A stretch of 64,000 nucleotides of DNA from Gammaproteobacteria bacterium (GTDB taxonomy: Bacteria > Pseudomonadota > Gammaproteobacteria > Steroidobacterales > Steroidobacteraceae). A model generated the notes under the pieces. That model ran no database searches. It saw only the letters and a program-made list of their open reading frames with translations, and was not told the origin of the DNA. A program made the position numbers and the translations under genes. This document shows, piece after piece, positions 1-7,334 of this stretch (positions are counted from its first letter, which is position 1; every line of letters starts with the position of its first letter). The stretch spans positions 96,964 through 160,963 of the forward strand of contig CANIOW010000002.1 in the NCBI GenBank assembly GCA_947469285.1. The letters are read 5' to 3'.

Positions 1-84
1 GGTGGTGCCACTGCCCACGCGCCGCACTAGCACGTAACGCCCAGCCAGCGTGGTGCCAGCTGCCCATTCACGCACTGCCGTCAT
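1..84 (-). CDS. Start of a protein-kinase-like gene, cut by the window edge
   Basis: Only the first 28 codons are present; the gene runs off the left end. The ATG at 84-82 overlaps the stop of the upstream lipoprotein gene as ATGA. The peptide ends in GRYVLVRRVGSGTT. This matches the first strand and glycine-rich loop of Hanks-type serine/threonine kinases (G-R-Y-x-L-x-x-x-x-G-x-G). No catalytic-loop residues are visible because the rest is missing, so the kinase call is an inference from one motif. Translational coupling to lipoprotein genes suggests a kinase working with envelope proteins. Confidence 0.55.
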   Translation of the reverse strand, partial: MTAVREWAAGTTLAGRYVLVRRVGSGTT

Positions 85-1352
85 TGCGGCACGGGGGCTG
101 CTGTCACTCCGCCCGTTTCGGCGTCAAACAGTTCGTCCAGCAAGGCGCGCCACTCGGCGTATTGCTCCTCCGCCGTCCCGGTCAGCTTGAGTGTGCGACC
201 TTCTACTTCGATCACTCGCGGCGCAGCTTCAGACTGAAACGACCCAGACAGCTCCTTGAGCGTCGCCTCGTTCATCTTCAGTTCCTGCCCTTTCTGAATG
301 CCGCTCATCACCGCCTGCACGCCACCATAGATGACGCCGGCACGGGCCACGCTCACCGCACGGTTGCAGGCATTGGTGCCACAGCTGTCGGGAACGAAGA
401 TGCCCGCCAGCACCGCCGCGGCGCCGAGCATCTTGCGGGTGTTCGCTTGCTGCCGCAGCTTGTCGCGCGCGACGATTTCGTCATAGGTGTAACGGCGCCA
501 GCTGGCGTAGGGCTCTTGCAGATGATCCGCAAACGCCGCGTAGTAATCGCTAACCGTGTCTACCACGCCCTCATCCCGCACACTGATCGTCTTTACACGC
601 TCCAGCAACGGGTCGCCTGCCGCTGGTAAACGCTCAATCTTCCACCTACCGTCCGCGGGGTCCTTGGCGATATAACTGCCAAACGCCTTCGGCGCAATTT
701 CCTTGGCAAAGCGCAGCTCGGTGATCTGACGCAAGGTCCCCAGCGCTGCGTCATTCAGCGTTTGACGGTGGGCCAGCAGGTCGTCAGCAATATGCACATA
801 GAGATTCTGGAACGGATCGCGAACGCGCCCGTTGGTGCCCTTAGCCGCATCCTCGCGATAACTACCGGTATCGGCATCCTGCTCGTACTTCTTGGCGAAC
901 CACAGCTTGCCACTCGAGTCCGTGACCTTCACCTCAAGCGCTAGGTGATAGCCCGTGGACTCTAGAATGCGGCCTTCCACCACGACATCCATGGCATCCA
1001 CCGTCGGTGGGATCACCCGCACCACGCCCCACTGGCCACTCGACTCGAGCGTGTCGCGCAGCACCGTCGGCAGATAACGCGCCTCGGCTTTGCGGATGTC
1101 CGGGAAGATGCCCTGCTTGGCCGCAGTCTCCGGAGCGGCTAACAGTTCCTTGCTAACGCCGGGGTCGAACAGGCGCACCCCGACATCCAACAACTGCGCT
1201 TCAGGCACTTCTTGGACAGCCTGCACCGCCGCCAGCTTCGGCACCGGCAGCGTTTCTTTCATCATGCAGCCGCCCAGCGGCAAAGCCAACCACACCAGAC
1301 AGGCCGCCATCCGGTGGCACAACTGCGACAGCGGGGTACGTTCCACGATCAC
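81..1352 (-). CDS. Putative lipoprotein of unknown function
   Basis: This is a 423-residue protein. The first 29 residues look like a lipoprotein signal: a basic start, the hydrophobic run AACLVWLALPLGG, then Cys29 in the lipobox PLGGC. The mature part shows no family I recognise. It has a mixed alpha/beta first half, and a short hydrophobic stretch near residues 310-350 that includes a CGTNAC motif. The start chosen is a GTG that overlaps the stop of the upstream gene as GTGA. Met15 would give a more typical signal peptide and is a real alternative. The stop overlaps the start of the kinase-like gene, so the three genes probably form one operon with shared function. Confidence 0.7.
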   Translation of the reverse strand: MIVERTPLSQLCHRMAACLVWLALPLGGCMMKETLPVPKLAAVQAVQEVPEAQLLDVGVRLFDPGVSKELLAAPETAAKQGIFPDIRKAEARYLPTVLRDTLESSGQWGVVRVIPPTVDAMDVVVEGRILESTGYHLALEVKVTDSSGKLWFAKKYEQDADTGSYREDAAKGTNGRVRDPFQNLYVHIADDLLAHRQTLNDAALGTLRQITELRFAKEIAPKAFGSYIAKDPADGRWKIERLPAAGDPLLERVKTISVRDEGVVDTVSDYYAAFADHLQEPYASWRRYTYDEIVARDKLRQQANTRKMLGAAAVLAGIFVPDSCGTNACNRAVSVARAGVIYGGVQAVMSGIQKGQELKMNEATLKELSGSFQSEAAPRVIEVEGRTLKLTGTAEEQYAEWRALLDELFDAETGGVTAAPVPQ

Positions 1353-2560
1353 TTGCCCTTTTTGTACTTGCGGTATTCCTCCCAGAGCTTCTCACGAAGC
1401 TCCAGGTCGGTTTCATTCATTGCGGCCTCACGAATCTGGCGCGCCACCACGTCGTCGTCGCTACCGTCGGGGACATCCGGCGGGATAGTGCCAGGACCCG
1501 CGCCCGCGCCACCGCCGCTGCCGCCGGCACCCGCGCCCGTGCCCTTGCCGCCGCCCGGCGCACCGCCTTGACCGCCGCCGCCCTGCTGCCCCCCCGGGCT
1601 ACCCCCTGGGCTACCGCCCTGAGCGCCGCCGGTCGTGTCCTTGCCACCCGGGCCACCCGGGCGTCCGTTGGCGCCGGCGCGGTCCGACTTCATGCCGCCG
1701 GCCTTGCCACCGTCGCCTGGGCCAGCACCATCTGCCCCACCAGCACCGGCGGCACCATCACTGCCGCCCGCACCGTCCGTCCCTGCGCCCGTCCCCGTAC
1801 CACCGGCACTCGCCGAGCGGTCTGCCGCGATAGCCCCCTGCTCGGTACGGATGCGTCCGTCGAATACGCCCAAAGATTCGTCAATGCGCCGATAGATGGC
1901 TTCACGCCGGTCGCCACCACCACCGGCTGTCGGGCCGCCACCGGCGGCTTGGGCACCACCTCCTGCAGCCGACCCGCCACCGGCGGCTTGGGCACCACCC
2001 TCCGCAGCCGACCCGCCACCGGCCGCTTGGGCACCACCTCCTGCAGCCGACCCGCCACCGGCGGCTTGGGCACCACCTCCCGGCTTGCTACCACCCTGCG
2101 TGGTATCGGCACCTTGGCCAGCACCTTGGCCGGCGCTCTTTGCCGACGCCCGTGCTGCCTCAGCGGCGGCCACGGCCGCATCGCCCACACCGCCGCCCGC
2201 AGCGCCAGCCGCTTGTGGCCCCTGCCCTGCACCGCCCGTCGTGCCAGCACTGCCCGTCGTGCCAGCACTGCCCGACGTCCCCGCGCTACCAGCCGTGCCG
2301 GCGCTACCCGTCTTGCCCGTGGTCTGCCCGGCGGCACCGCCACTACTGCTAGCGCTACCGCCGCTGCTTGAGCTGCCACTGCTCCCACTGCTCCCACTGG
2401 AAGAGGGCATGGATGAGGGGCTGGGCATGGAACTGGATGGCATGCTGGAACTGGAAGCTGCCTGCTGTTCCAGACAGCCGCTCAGGCTCAACGCCAGACC
2501 AGCACCGCACAACAAACGTAGCGCTTTGGGGGTGAACAATGACCGGGGGGAGTTAGGCAT
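1349..2560 (-). CDS. Gly/Ser/Ala-rich low-complexity lipoprotein
   Basis: The signal peptide ends in LALSLSGC, a good lipobox. Most of the mature protein is low complexity: Ser/Pro/Met-rich, then Gly/Ser/Ala/Thr-rich with 13-residue repeats (GAQAAGGGSAAGG), then more Gly-rich sequence. A short ordered segment lies near the middle (about RREAIYRRIDESLGVFDGRI). The C-terminal 45 residues are charged and likely helical. The layout suggests a surface or periplasmic protein with long flexible linkers between small structured parts. I chose the ATG at 2560; a TTG nine codons upstream is in frame but less likely. The stop overlaps the next lipoprotein gene (GTGA). Function unknown. Confidence 0.7.
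   Translation of the reverse strand: MPNSPRSLFTPKALRLLCGAGLALSLSGCLEQQAASSSSMPSSSMPSPSSMPSSSGSSGSSGSSSSGGSASSSGGAAGQTTGKTGSAGTAGSAGTSGSAGTTGSAGTTGGAGQGPQAAGAAGGGVGDAAVAAAEAARASAKSAGQGAGQGADTTQGGSKPGGGAQAAGGGSAAGGGAQAAGGGSAAEGGAQAAGGGSAAGGGAQAAGGGPTAGGGGDRREAIYRRIDESLGVFDGRIRTEQGAIAADRSASAGGTGTGAGTDGAGGSDGAAGAGGADGAGPGDGGKAGGMKSDRAGANGRPGGPGGKDTTGGAQGGSPGGSPGGQQGGGGQGGAPGGGKGTGAGAGGSGGGAGAGPGTIPPDVPDGSDDDVVARQIREAAMNETDLELREKLWEEYRKYKKGK
1935..2080. repeat. 39-bp tandem repeat inside a lipoprotein gene
   Basis: A 39-base unit is repeated 3.7 times (1935-1973, 1974-2012, 2013-2051, partial to 2080) with few differences. It is in frame and encodes the 13-residue glycine-rich unit of the lipoprotein. 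Such arrays can gain or lose units by slippage, so length may vary between strains. A shorter 18-bp repeat follows at about 2238-2273 with decayed copies to about 2330. Confidence 0.9.
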
Positions 2561-2664
2561 GGTGGCGTCCGTCAATGAGGCAGTCAAACTGAAAACGAGC
2601 AGAACCCTAGTGGGTTTACCCTCGGCGCAGGCAAAAGTTCCCCGCTACGCGGAACGAGGCCGCC

Positions 2665-3369
2665 TCAGGGTCCACCGCCGCCCGGCATCGGCGTACCGTC
2701 GCCCTGCAGGAAGGTCCGCAGCTGCCCGGCGAGGCGGTCGCAGGCGGCTGCCTGCACACGTGCAATGAGCGGGATGGGCAACACCACCCCGATCATGGCC
2801 GAAGTGCCGTTCACATTGGTCGACACCGAGCCGGTGGATTTACGGTTTTGCAGGTCCCACACCGTGGCTTCGTAGTCGGATTGCTTTTCCCACCAGCCGA
2901 AACCGATGCAACCGCCCCCTCCGGGGCCGATCGCACAGGCCATGCTACCGCCGCTGTCCGTTTTCTTGGTACTGCCATCGATCCACACCAGATAACGGAC
3001 GCCTTCGGTGGCCATCCGCTCCGCCACGAGGGGATGCGCCAGCAAGGCACCGAGATTGTCCGGCCGAGTAGGGGCAGTGGAAGCCTCGAACCAAGGGTAG
3101 AGCGCATCGACGAAACGGTTGTTGTCTTGGACCCGGATGGGATTGGCGCCACGCCCGAGCTCTTTCCCTAGGCAATCGAGGAAGTCGTCCTCAGCGCCGA
3201 GCCCTTCCACTACCGGCTTGGCCAGAATGACCAAACCTTCGCCTTTAGCGATAGCCGTGGGCAGCAAACGGTTCTCATCAAGCTTGGCGGTCATACACCC
3301 GGTTAGCGCCACAGCGCTCACCGCCAGGACCCAGCCCCGGCACCCGTGGACGATGCAGCTTATCGGCAT
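2665..3369 (-). CDS. Putative lipoprotein of unknown function
   Basis: This 234-residue protein has a signal peptide ending in SAVALTGC (Cys25), so it is probably lipid-anchored. The mature part has a glycine-rich loop with two cysteines (CAIGPGGGGCIGFGWWE) and a hydrophobic C-terminal segment, PIPLIARVQAAACDRL. I do not recognise a characterised family. It lies about 100 bp upstream of the repeat-rich lipoprotein on the same strand and probably belongs to the same lipoprotein/kinase cluster. The start is an ATG at 3369. Confidence 0.7.
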   Translation of the reverse strand: MPISCIVHGCRGWVLAVSAVALTGCMTAKLDENRLLPTAIAKGEGLVILAKPVVEGLGAEDDFLDCLGKELGRGANPIRVQDNNRFVDALYPWFEASTAPTRPDNLGALLAHPLVAERMATEGVRYLVWIDGSTKKTDSGGSMACAIGPGGGGCIGFGWWEKQSDYEATVWDLQNRKSTGSVSTNVNGTSAMIGVVLPIPLIARVQAAACDRLAGQLRTFLQGDGTPMPGGGGP

Positions 3370-3444
3370 GCCAAGCCCCCCCAGCCTTACCCGGCACCCG
3401 CCGGCGACGCCTCAGTATACGCACGGCAACGCCGCGCGCGCGTC

Positions 3445-4536
3445 TCACCACAAGCTCAGCTGCCCACCTGGCAGCGGTGCCCGAAAACGCGAAGTGTCGA
3501 ACTGCAGCACAGACGCCCGATCCAGCAGACCGTGGCGGCGTGCGGCGAGCTTGAACCGCTGCGCGAGCAACACCGCATGGGGTCCTTCACCACGCATGCG
3601 GTGACCGAAACGCGGGTCGTTATCGCGCCCACCGCGCAGCTGCTGCAGTACCGACAGCACATGGGTCTTGCGTAATGGCAGGTGTTCCTCAAGCCAGTGG
3701 CGGAACAACGGCGCCACCTCCAGCGGCAAACGGAGCAGCTGCCAGCTGGCCGCCTGCGCACCAGCGTCAGCCGCGGCGGCCAGCAAGTCTTCCATTTCAT
3801 GGTCATTGACGGCAGGGATAATCGGCGCCAGCAGCACCGCCACCGGGATGCCCGCCGCCCGCAGTTCGCGAATGACCCGCAGCCGTGCCGCGCCCGAAGC
3901 GGCGCGGGGCTCCAAGGTGCGTTTCAGCCCATCATCCAACGTGGTCAGGCTGACGAACACGGTAGCCAAGCGGTCCGCCGCCATGGGGGCTAACAGATCC
4001 AAGTCGCGGGTGATCAGGCTGCCCTTGGTGATGATCGACACCGGATGCGCGCAGTCTTGCAGCACCTCCAGTATCCCGCGCGTAATCCGCAGCTCTTTTT
4101 CCACGGGCTGGTAGGGGTCCGTGTTAGCCCCCAGCGTGAGCGGGGCACAGGTGTAGCCCGGACGACCCAGCTCGGCGCGCAGCAACGCGGGCGCGTCGTG
4201 CTTAGCAAACAGCTGCGTCTCAAAGTCCAGCCCAGGAGACAGGTCCAGATACGCATGCGTTGGACGCGCATAGCAATAGATGCACCCATGCTCGCACCCG
4301 CGGTACGGATTCACGGAGCGATCGAAAAACACATCCGGCGACTGGTTGCGCGACAGCACCGTGCGCGCGGCATCCGGGCGAATGGTCGTGGCGGGGTGGC
4401 GCGGGGCGAGGGCAGCGTCATCGCCCTGCAACGGCGCCGATGGCTCCAGCGTTACCGCGGTGGCGAGAAACCGTGGCGCCGGGCTGACGGTGGCCCCACG
4501 GCCCCGGTGGCTGGCGGCAGGTGGCGTAAAGGACAT
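3445..4536 (-). CDS. PA0069-family radical SAM protein (SplB-like), SOS-controlled
   Basis: This 363-residue protein carries the radical SAM cluster motif CxxxCxxC at Cys81, Cys85 and Cys88 within RGCEHGCIYCYARP. That sequence is typical of the PA0069 family, distant relatives of spore photoproduct lyase. The family is expected to bind a 4Fe-4S cluster and cleave S-adenosylmethionine; its substrate is not established. A near-consensus LexA box lies 3 bp before the ATG, which supports a role in the DNA-damage response. As I recall, Pseudomonas aeruginosa PA0069 is also in the LexA regulon. The gene appears to be transcribed alone; the MFS gene upstream ends 52 bp before it. Confidence 0.9.
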   Translation of the reverse strand: MSFTPPAASHRGRGATVSPAPRFLATAVTLEPSAPLQGDDAALAPRHPATTIRPDAARTVLSRNQSPDVFFDRSVNPYRGCEHGCIYCYARPTHAYLDLSPGLDFETQLFAKHDAPALLRAELGRPGYTCAPLTLGANTDPYQPVEKELRITRGILEVLQDCAHPVSIITKGSLITRDLDLLAPMAADRLATVFVSLTTLDDGLKRTLEPRAASGAARLRVIRELRAAGIPVAVLLAPIIPAVNDHEMEDLLAAAADAGAQAASWQLLRLPLEVAPLFRHWLEEHLPLRKTHVLSVLQQLRGGRDNDPRFGHRMRGEGPHAVLLAQRFKLAARRHGLLDRASVLQFDTSRFRAPLPGGQLSLW

Positions 4537-4539
4537 GGG

Positions 4540-4555
4540 CTGTATTTATATACAG
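4540..4555 (-). promoter_or_regulatory. LexA (SOS) box
   Basis: The 16-base sequence has the gammaproteobacterial LexA pattern CTGT-N8-ACAG with an all A/T centre. It sits 3 bp before the radical SAM start codon. It overlaps a good minus-strand promoter: -35 TTGCAT, 16-bp spacer, -10 TATAAA, with the -10 inside the box. LexA binding there should block transcription directly. Confidence 0.88.
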
Positions 4556-4557
4556 TC

Positions 4558-4585
4558 TTTGCCACGATGCAAGCCCCGTGGCAAA
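4558..4585. repeat. Perfect 9-bp inverted repeat in the promoter region
   Basis: The arms TTTGCCACG (4558-4566) and CGTGGCAAA (4577-4585) are separated by 10 bases. The repeat lies between the end of the MFS gene and the radical SAM promoter and covers the -35 region. It is not followed by a T-run on either strand, so a protein-binding site is as likely as a transcript hairpin. Confidence 0.6.
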
Positions 4586-4588
4586 CGC

Positions 4589-5866
4589 TCAAGGCTCGGC
4601 CGAGGGCTCTACCAAGGGATGGGCCACGGGATCGCGCGCGCGCTCGGGCATACGGTCCAGGCGGTACAACCCGGAAAACCAGCGTGTCCATAGCGCAGTG
4701 ACGCCCAGGGTGGCCACGCCACCCACGACAATGGCTGGCACCACGCCCCACCACGAGGCGGTGACCCCCGACTCGAACTCGCCAAACTCGTTGGAAGCAC
4801 CAATGAACATGGCGTTCACCGCGCTGACGCGGCCGCGCAGGGCATCGGGTGTTTCCAATTGCACCAGCAGCTGCCGCACATAAACGCTGAGCATGTCGGC
4901 GCCACCCATACAAAACAGCGCGCCTAGCGACAACAGGAAACTGCTCGACAGCCCAAAGACCACCGTCGCCAAACCAAAGGTGCCTACGCCGAAAAACACC
5001 CAGCGCCCGCAATGCCGCACCGGTGGTCGTGACGCCAGACGCAACGCCACCAGCGCCGCTCCCACTCCTGGCGCTGCACGCAGCAGACCGAGCCCGGCCG
5101 GCCCGACATGCAGCACATCGCTGGCAATAGCCGGCAGCAGCGCCGTAGCGCCGCCGAACATCACGGCGAATAAATCCAGTGAGAGCGCACCTAGCACCAG
5201 CGGTCGCTGACGCACGAAATGCAGCCCGGCGAGCAAGGCCTGCCAACGGGGCTCGCCACGCGCGATGACCGGCATGGGGGGCGCCCGTAAGCGCGTAATG
5301 AGGACTACCGAGACCAGCAACAGCCCCACACTGGCGGCATACACCACGCGTTCGCCCGCCAGATACAGCAGTCCACCCAGAGCGGGTCCGCTGATCGTGG
5401 CCAGTTGCCAGGTAGAACTGTTCAGCGCGATGGCCTGCGCAAAAAAATCGCGGGGCACGAGATTAGGGAGCAAAGCCTGCTGCGCCGGTGACACGAAGGC
5501 CCGCGCCAACCCCAGCAAGACCATGGCCACCATGACCGGAGCCACGGTGGTGATGCCATTCCACGCCATCATCAACAGCGCCACTGCGGCCAGCCACTCA
5601 ATGCTGAAGCAGACGAACATAATCAGCTTGCGATTAATCCGGTCCGCCAACTGCCCGGCCGGCAGCACCATCACGATGAAGGGCAAGAACTGCGACAGGC
5701 CGATCAGACCCAGATCCAGCGGATCGCGCGTCAGACGGTACACCTGCCAACCCACCGCCACATGCAGCATCTGCACCGCGACCGCCGCGAGGAACTTGGC
5801 TAACAAGTACCAGGTAAAAGCACGGTGACGCAGCAGGTGGCGCAACGCGCCCTGAGCGTGGAGCAT
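4589..5866 (-). CDS. MFS exporter (EntS/MFS_3-type)
   Basis: This 425-residue integral membrane protein has about 12 hydrophobic segments. The region VAVGWQVYRLTRDPLDLGL and the loop GQLADRINRK fit the MFS_3 family, which includes the enterobactin exporter EntS. It probably moves a small molecule out of the cytoplasm by proton exchange; the substrate is unknown. Its start shares one base with the stop of the MOSC gene (TGATG), so it is the last gene of the ilvA-hydrolase-MOSC-MFS operon. Confidence 0.85.
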   Translation of the reverse strand: MLHAQGALRHLLRHRAFTWYLLAKFLAAVAVQMLHVAVGWQVYRLTRDPLDLGLIGLSQFLPFIVMVLPAGQLADRINRKLIMFVCFSIEWLAAVALLMMAWNGITTVAPVMVAMVLLGLARAFVSPAQQALLPNLVPRDFFAQAIALNSSTWQLATISGPALGGLLYLAGERVVYAASVGLLLVSVVLITRLRAPPMPVIARGEPRWQALLAGLHFVRQRPLVLGALSLDLFAVMFGGATALLPAIASDVLHVGPAGLGLLRAAPGVGAALVALRLASRPPVRHCGRWVFFGVGTFGLATVVFGLSSSFLLSLGALFCMGGADMLSVYVRQLLVQLETPDALRGRVSAVNAMFIGASNEFGEFESGVTASWWGVVPAIVVGGVATLGVTALWTRWFSGLYRLDRMPERARDPVAHPLVEPSAEP

Positions 5867-6399
5867 CAGTCCTCTTCCCCAGCAGCCAGTGCACCCGCGG
5901 CCACCAGCACCACCCGGTCGCCCAGCACCACCACGCCAGCTTCCAGCACCCGCGCCGTGATCCCGCCATGCCCACGCATCGCGTTGTAGCCGCCTGGCCC
6001 GAGATGTTCTTCCATGCGCGAACAGGGTGCGCAGGGGCCAGTGCCCTGCAACAAGGCTGTGCCCAGGCGGAATGTAGATCTGCGCAGCGCCAAAAGATTT
6101 ATCCCCGACACCACGATATTGCGCCGTGTTAGCCGTGGATCGATAGCGCCCTGGCCGAGATAGCTGCCCACGGCGAGCAGATGTTCCTGCTGCATCAGCG
6201 TCACTTGGCGTTTCGAGCTGGCCACCCCGCTAAAACGGTCGCCCAGCAGCCCTTGGCCGACGCCTATGTCAGCCCGTTCAACCGCGATAGGCGCCACGCG
6301 GCGGGCAGGCCTGAGCCCGATCCACTCCACCCGGCCTTGCTGCGGCAAGGTAGCGAGCAAACTCTGCAAGGCAGTTGCTGGCTTCGAGCGCATGGTCAC
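5866..6399 (-). CDS. MOSC-domain protein
   Basis: This 177-residue protein contains the MOSC pattern: an opening beta strand, GLLGDRFSG, then RRNIVVSGINLLAL and the cysteine-containing TGPCAPCSRMEEHLGPGGYNAMRGHGG. MOSC proteins handle sulfur or bind molybdenum cofactor, usually through the conserved cysteine. The family also includes YiiM/YuaD-type single-domain proteins, to which this one is closest. It starts at GTG (a second possible start is Met3), overlapping the hydrolase stop as GTGA, and is coupled to the MFS gene downstream. Confidence 0.9.
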   Translation of the reverse strand: MTMRSKPATALQSLLATLPQQGRVEWIGLRPARRVAPIAVERADIGVGQGLLGDRFSGVASSKRQVTLMQQEHLLAVGSYLGQGAIDPRLTRRNIVVSGINLLALRRSTFRLGTALLQGTGPCAPCSRMEEHLGPGGYNAMRGHGGITARVLEAGVVVLGDRVVLVAAGALAAGEED

Positions 6400-7334
6400 T
6401 CCATGCCCGTGACATCGGGCAGCGGTCGGCCCTCGAGAAACGCCGCTACCCAGCTCGCCACCGCCTTGGGCCGTTGATGGTGCAGCATGTGGGACACGCC
6501 GGGGAGCTCTGCCAACTGCGCCTTGGGGAAAGTGCGCCGCAGACCCGCATCCGTGCCGTCTTCCCCCAGCTCCGAACGGTACTCGCCAAGCTCCGCCTGC
6601 AGCAACAAGGTTGGTGCACGAATCTGCGCCCAGCAGGCCTCCTGCTCATCCCGTCGGTAATTCACCGGGTTGATCAGCTTGTGCCAGGGGTCCATAGCCA
6701 AGGCCACCCGACCCTCCGCCAGCGGCCGCGTCCACGCCTGGGCAACAAACGCTGCGCGTGCTGGCGTCAGGCGCGGTTGCCGCTTGCGCAACACCTGCGC
6801 AAACACTTCGAGCGAAGGGTAGTCGCCGAAATGCGGCAACGGCGCCTGTAACTGGTCCAGCCAGCGGCGGTACTTCTGTACCGCAGCTGCCGGCTCGGTC
6901 CGCGCCAAGCCCGGCCCATCGAGACTAATCACTCGCTCCACGCGTTCGGGACGCAGTCCGGCATAGGTCAGCGCAATATGCCCGCCCATGCTGTGACCCA
7001 CGAGATTCACCGGCGCTCCGGGTGACAAACGCTCGAGCAGTGCATCGAGGTCTGCAAAGTACTGCGGAAACCAATACGGCGCCCCGGTGCCGGCAGACCG
7101 GCCAAAGCCGCGCCAATCCGGCGCACAGCAGCGCTGGGCACCAGGCCATTCATCCACCAGGAACTGCCAAGTCTCGCCCGTGTCCAAAAAACCGTGCAGC
7201 AGCACCGTCAGTGGTAACTGCGCATCGCCTTCCCAATGGCGCACCAGCAGCGGGCCGCTGCGCAGCGGCAGCGATTCCAGCCGCGGCACGCGTCTGGGCT
7301 GGTAAGCCCCGGGCAAAGCGCCAACCGTCGTCAC
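6396..7334 (-). CDS. Alpha/beta-fold hydrolase
   Basis: This 312-residue protein shows the oxyanion-hole motif LLHGFLDTGETW, the strand CAPDWRGFGRSAG, and the nucleophile elbow VGHSMGGHIAL with the catalytic serine. A likely catalytic histidine lies near the end in PGVSHMLHHQRP. It looks like a soluble esterase or C-C hydrolase; the substrate cannot be told. The GTG start overlaps the ilvA stop (GTGA) and its own stop overlaps the MOSC start (GTGA), so it is translated from the ilvA transcript. Confidence 0.88.
   Translation of the reverse strand: MTTVGALPGAYQPRRVPRLESLPLRSGPLLVRHWEGDAQLPLTVLLHGFLDTGETWQFLVDEWPGAQRCCAPDWRGFGRSAGTGAPYWFPQYFADLDALLERLSPGAPVNLVGHSMGGHIALTYAGLRPERVERVISLDGPGLARTEPAAAVQKYRRWLDQLQAPLPHFGDYPSLEVFAQVLRKRQPRLTPARAAFVAQAWTRPLAEGRVALAMDPWHKLINPVNYRRDEQEACWAQIRAPTLLLQAELGEYRSELGEDGTDAGLRRTFPKAQLAELPGVSHMLHHQRPKAVASWVAAFLEGRPLPDVTGME

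Noticed and set aside
1935..2080. Regularly spaced repeats that might be a CRISPR array
   Set aside because: The 39-bp units are directly adjacent without spacers, are in frame and code for a repetitive protein.
1568..2768. Several long plus-strand frames across the repeat-rich lipoprotein gene
   Set aside because: They are proline/arginine-rich translations of the opposite strand of GC-rich repeats; only the minus-strand frame has a lipobox and a coupled start.
4558..4585. Inverted repeat as a terminator for the MFS gene
   Set aside because: The stem is good but no T-run follows on the minus strand; an A/T-rich LexA box and promoter follow instead.
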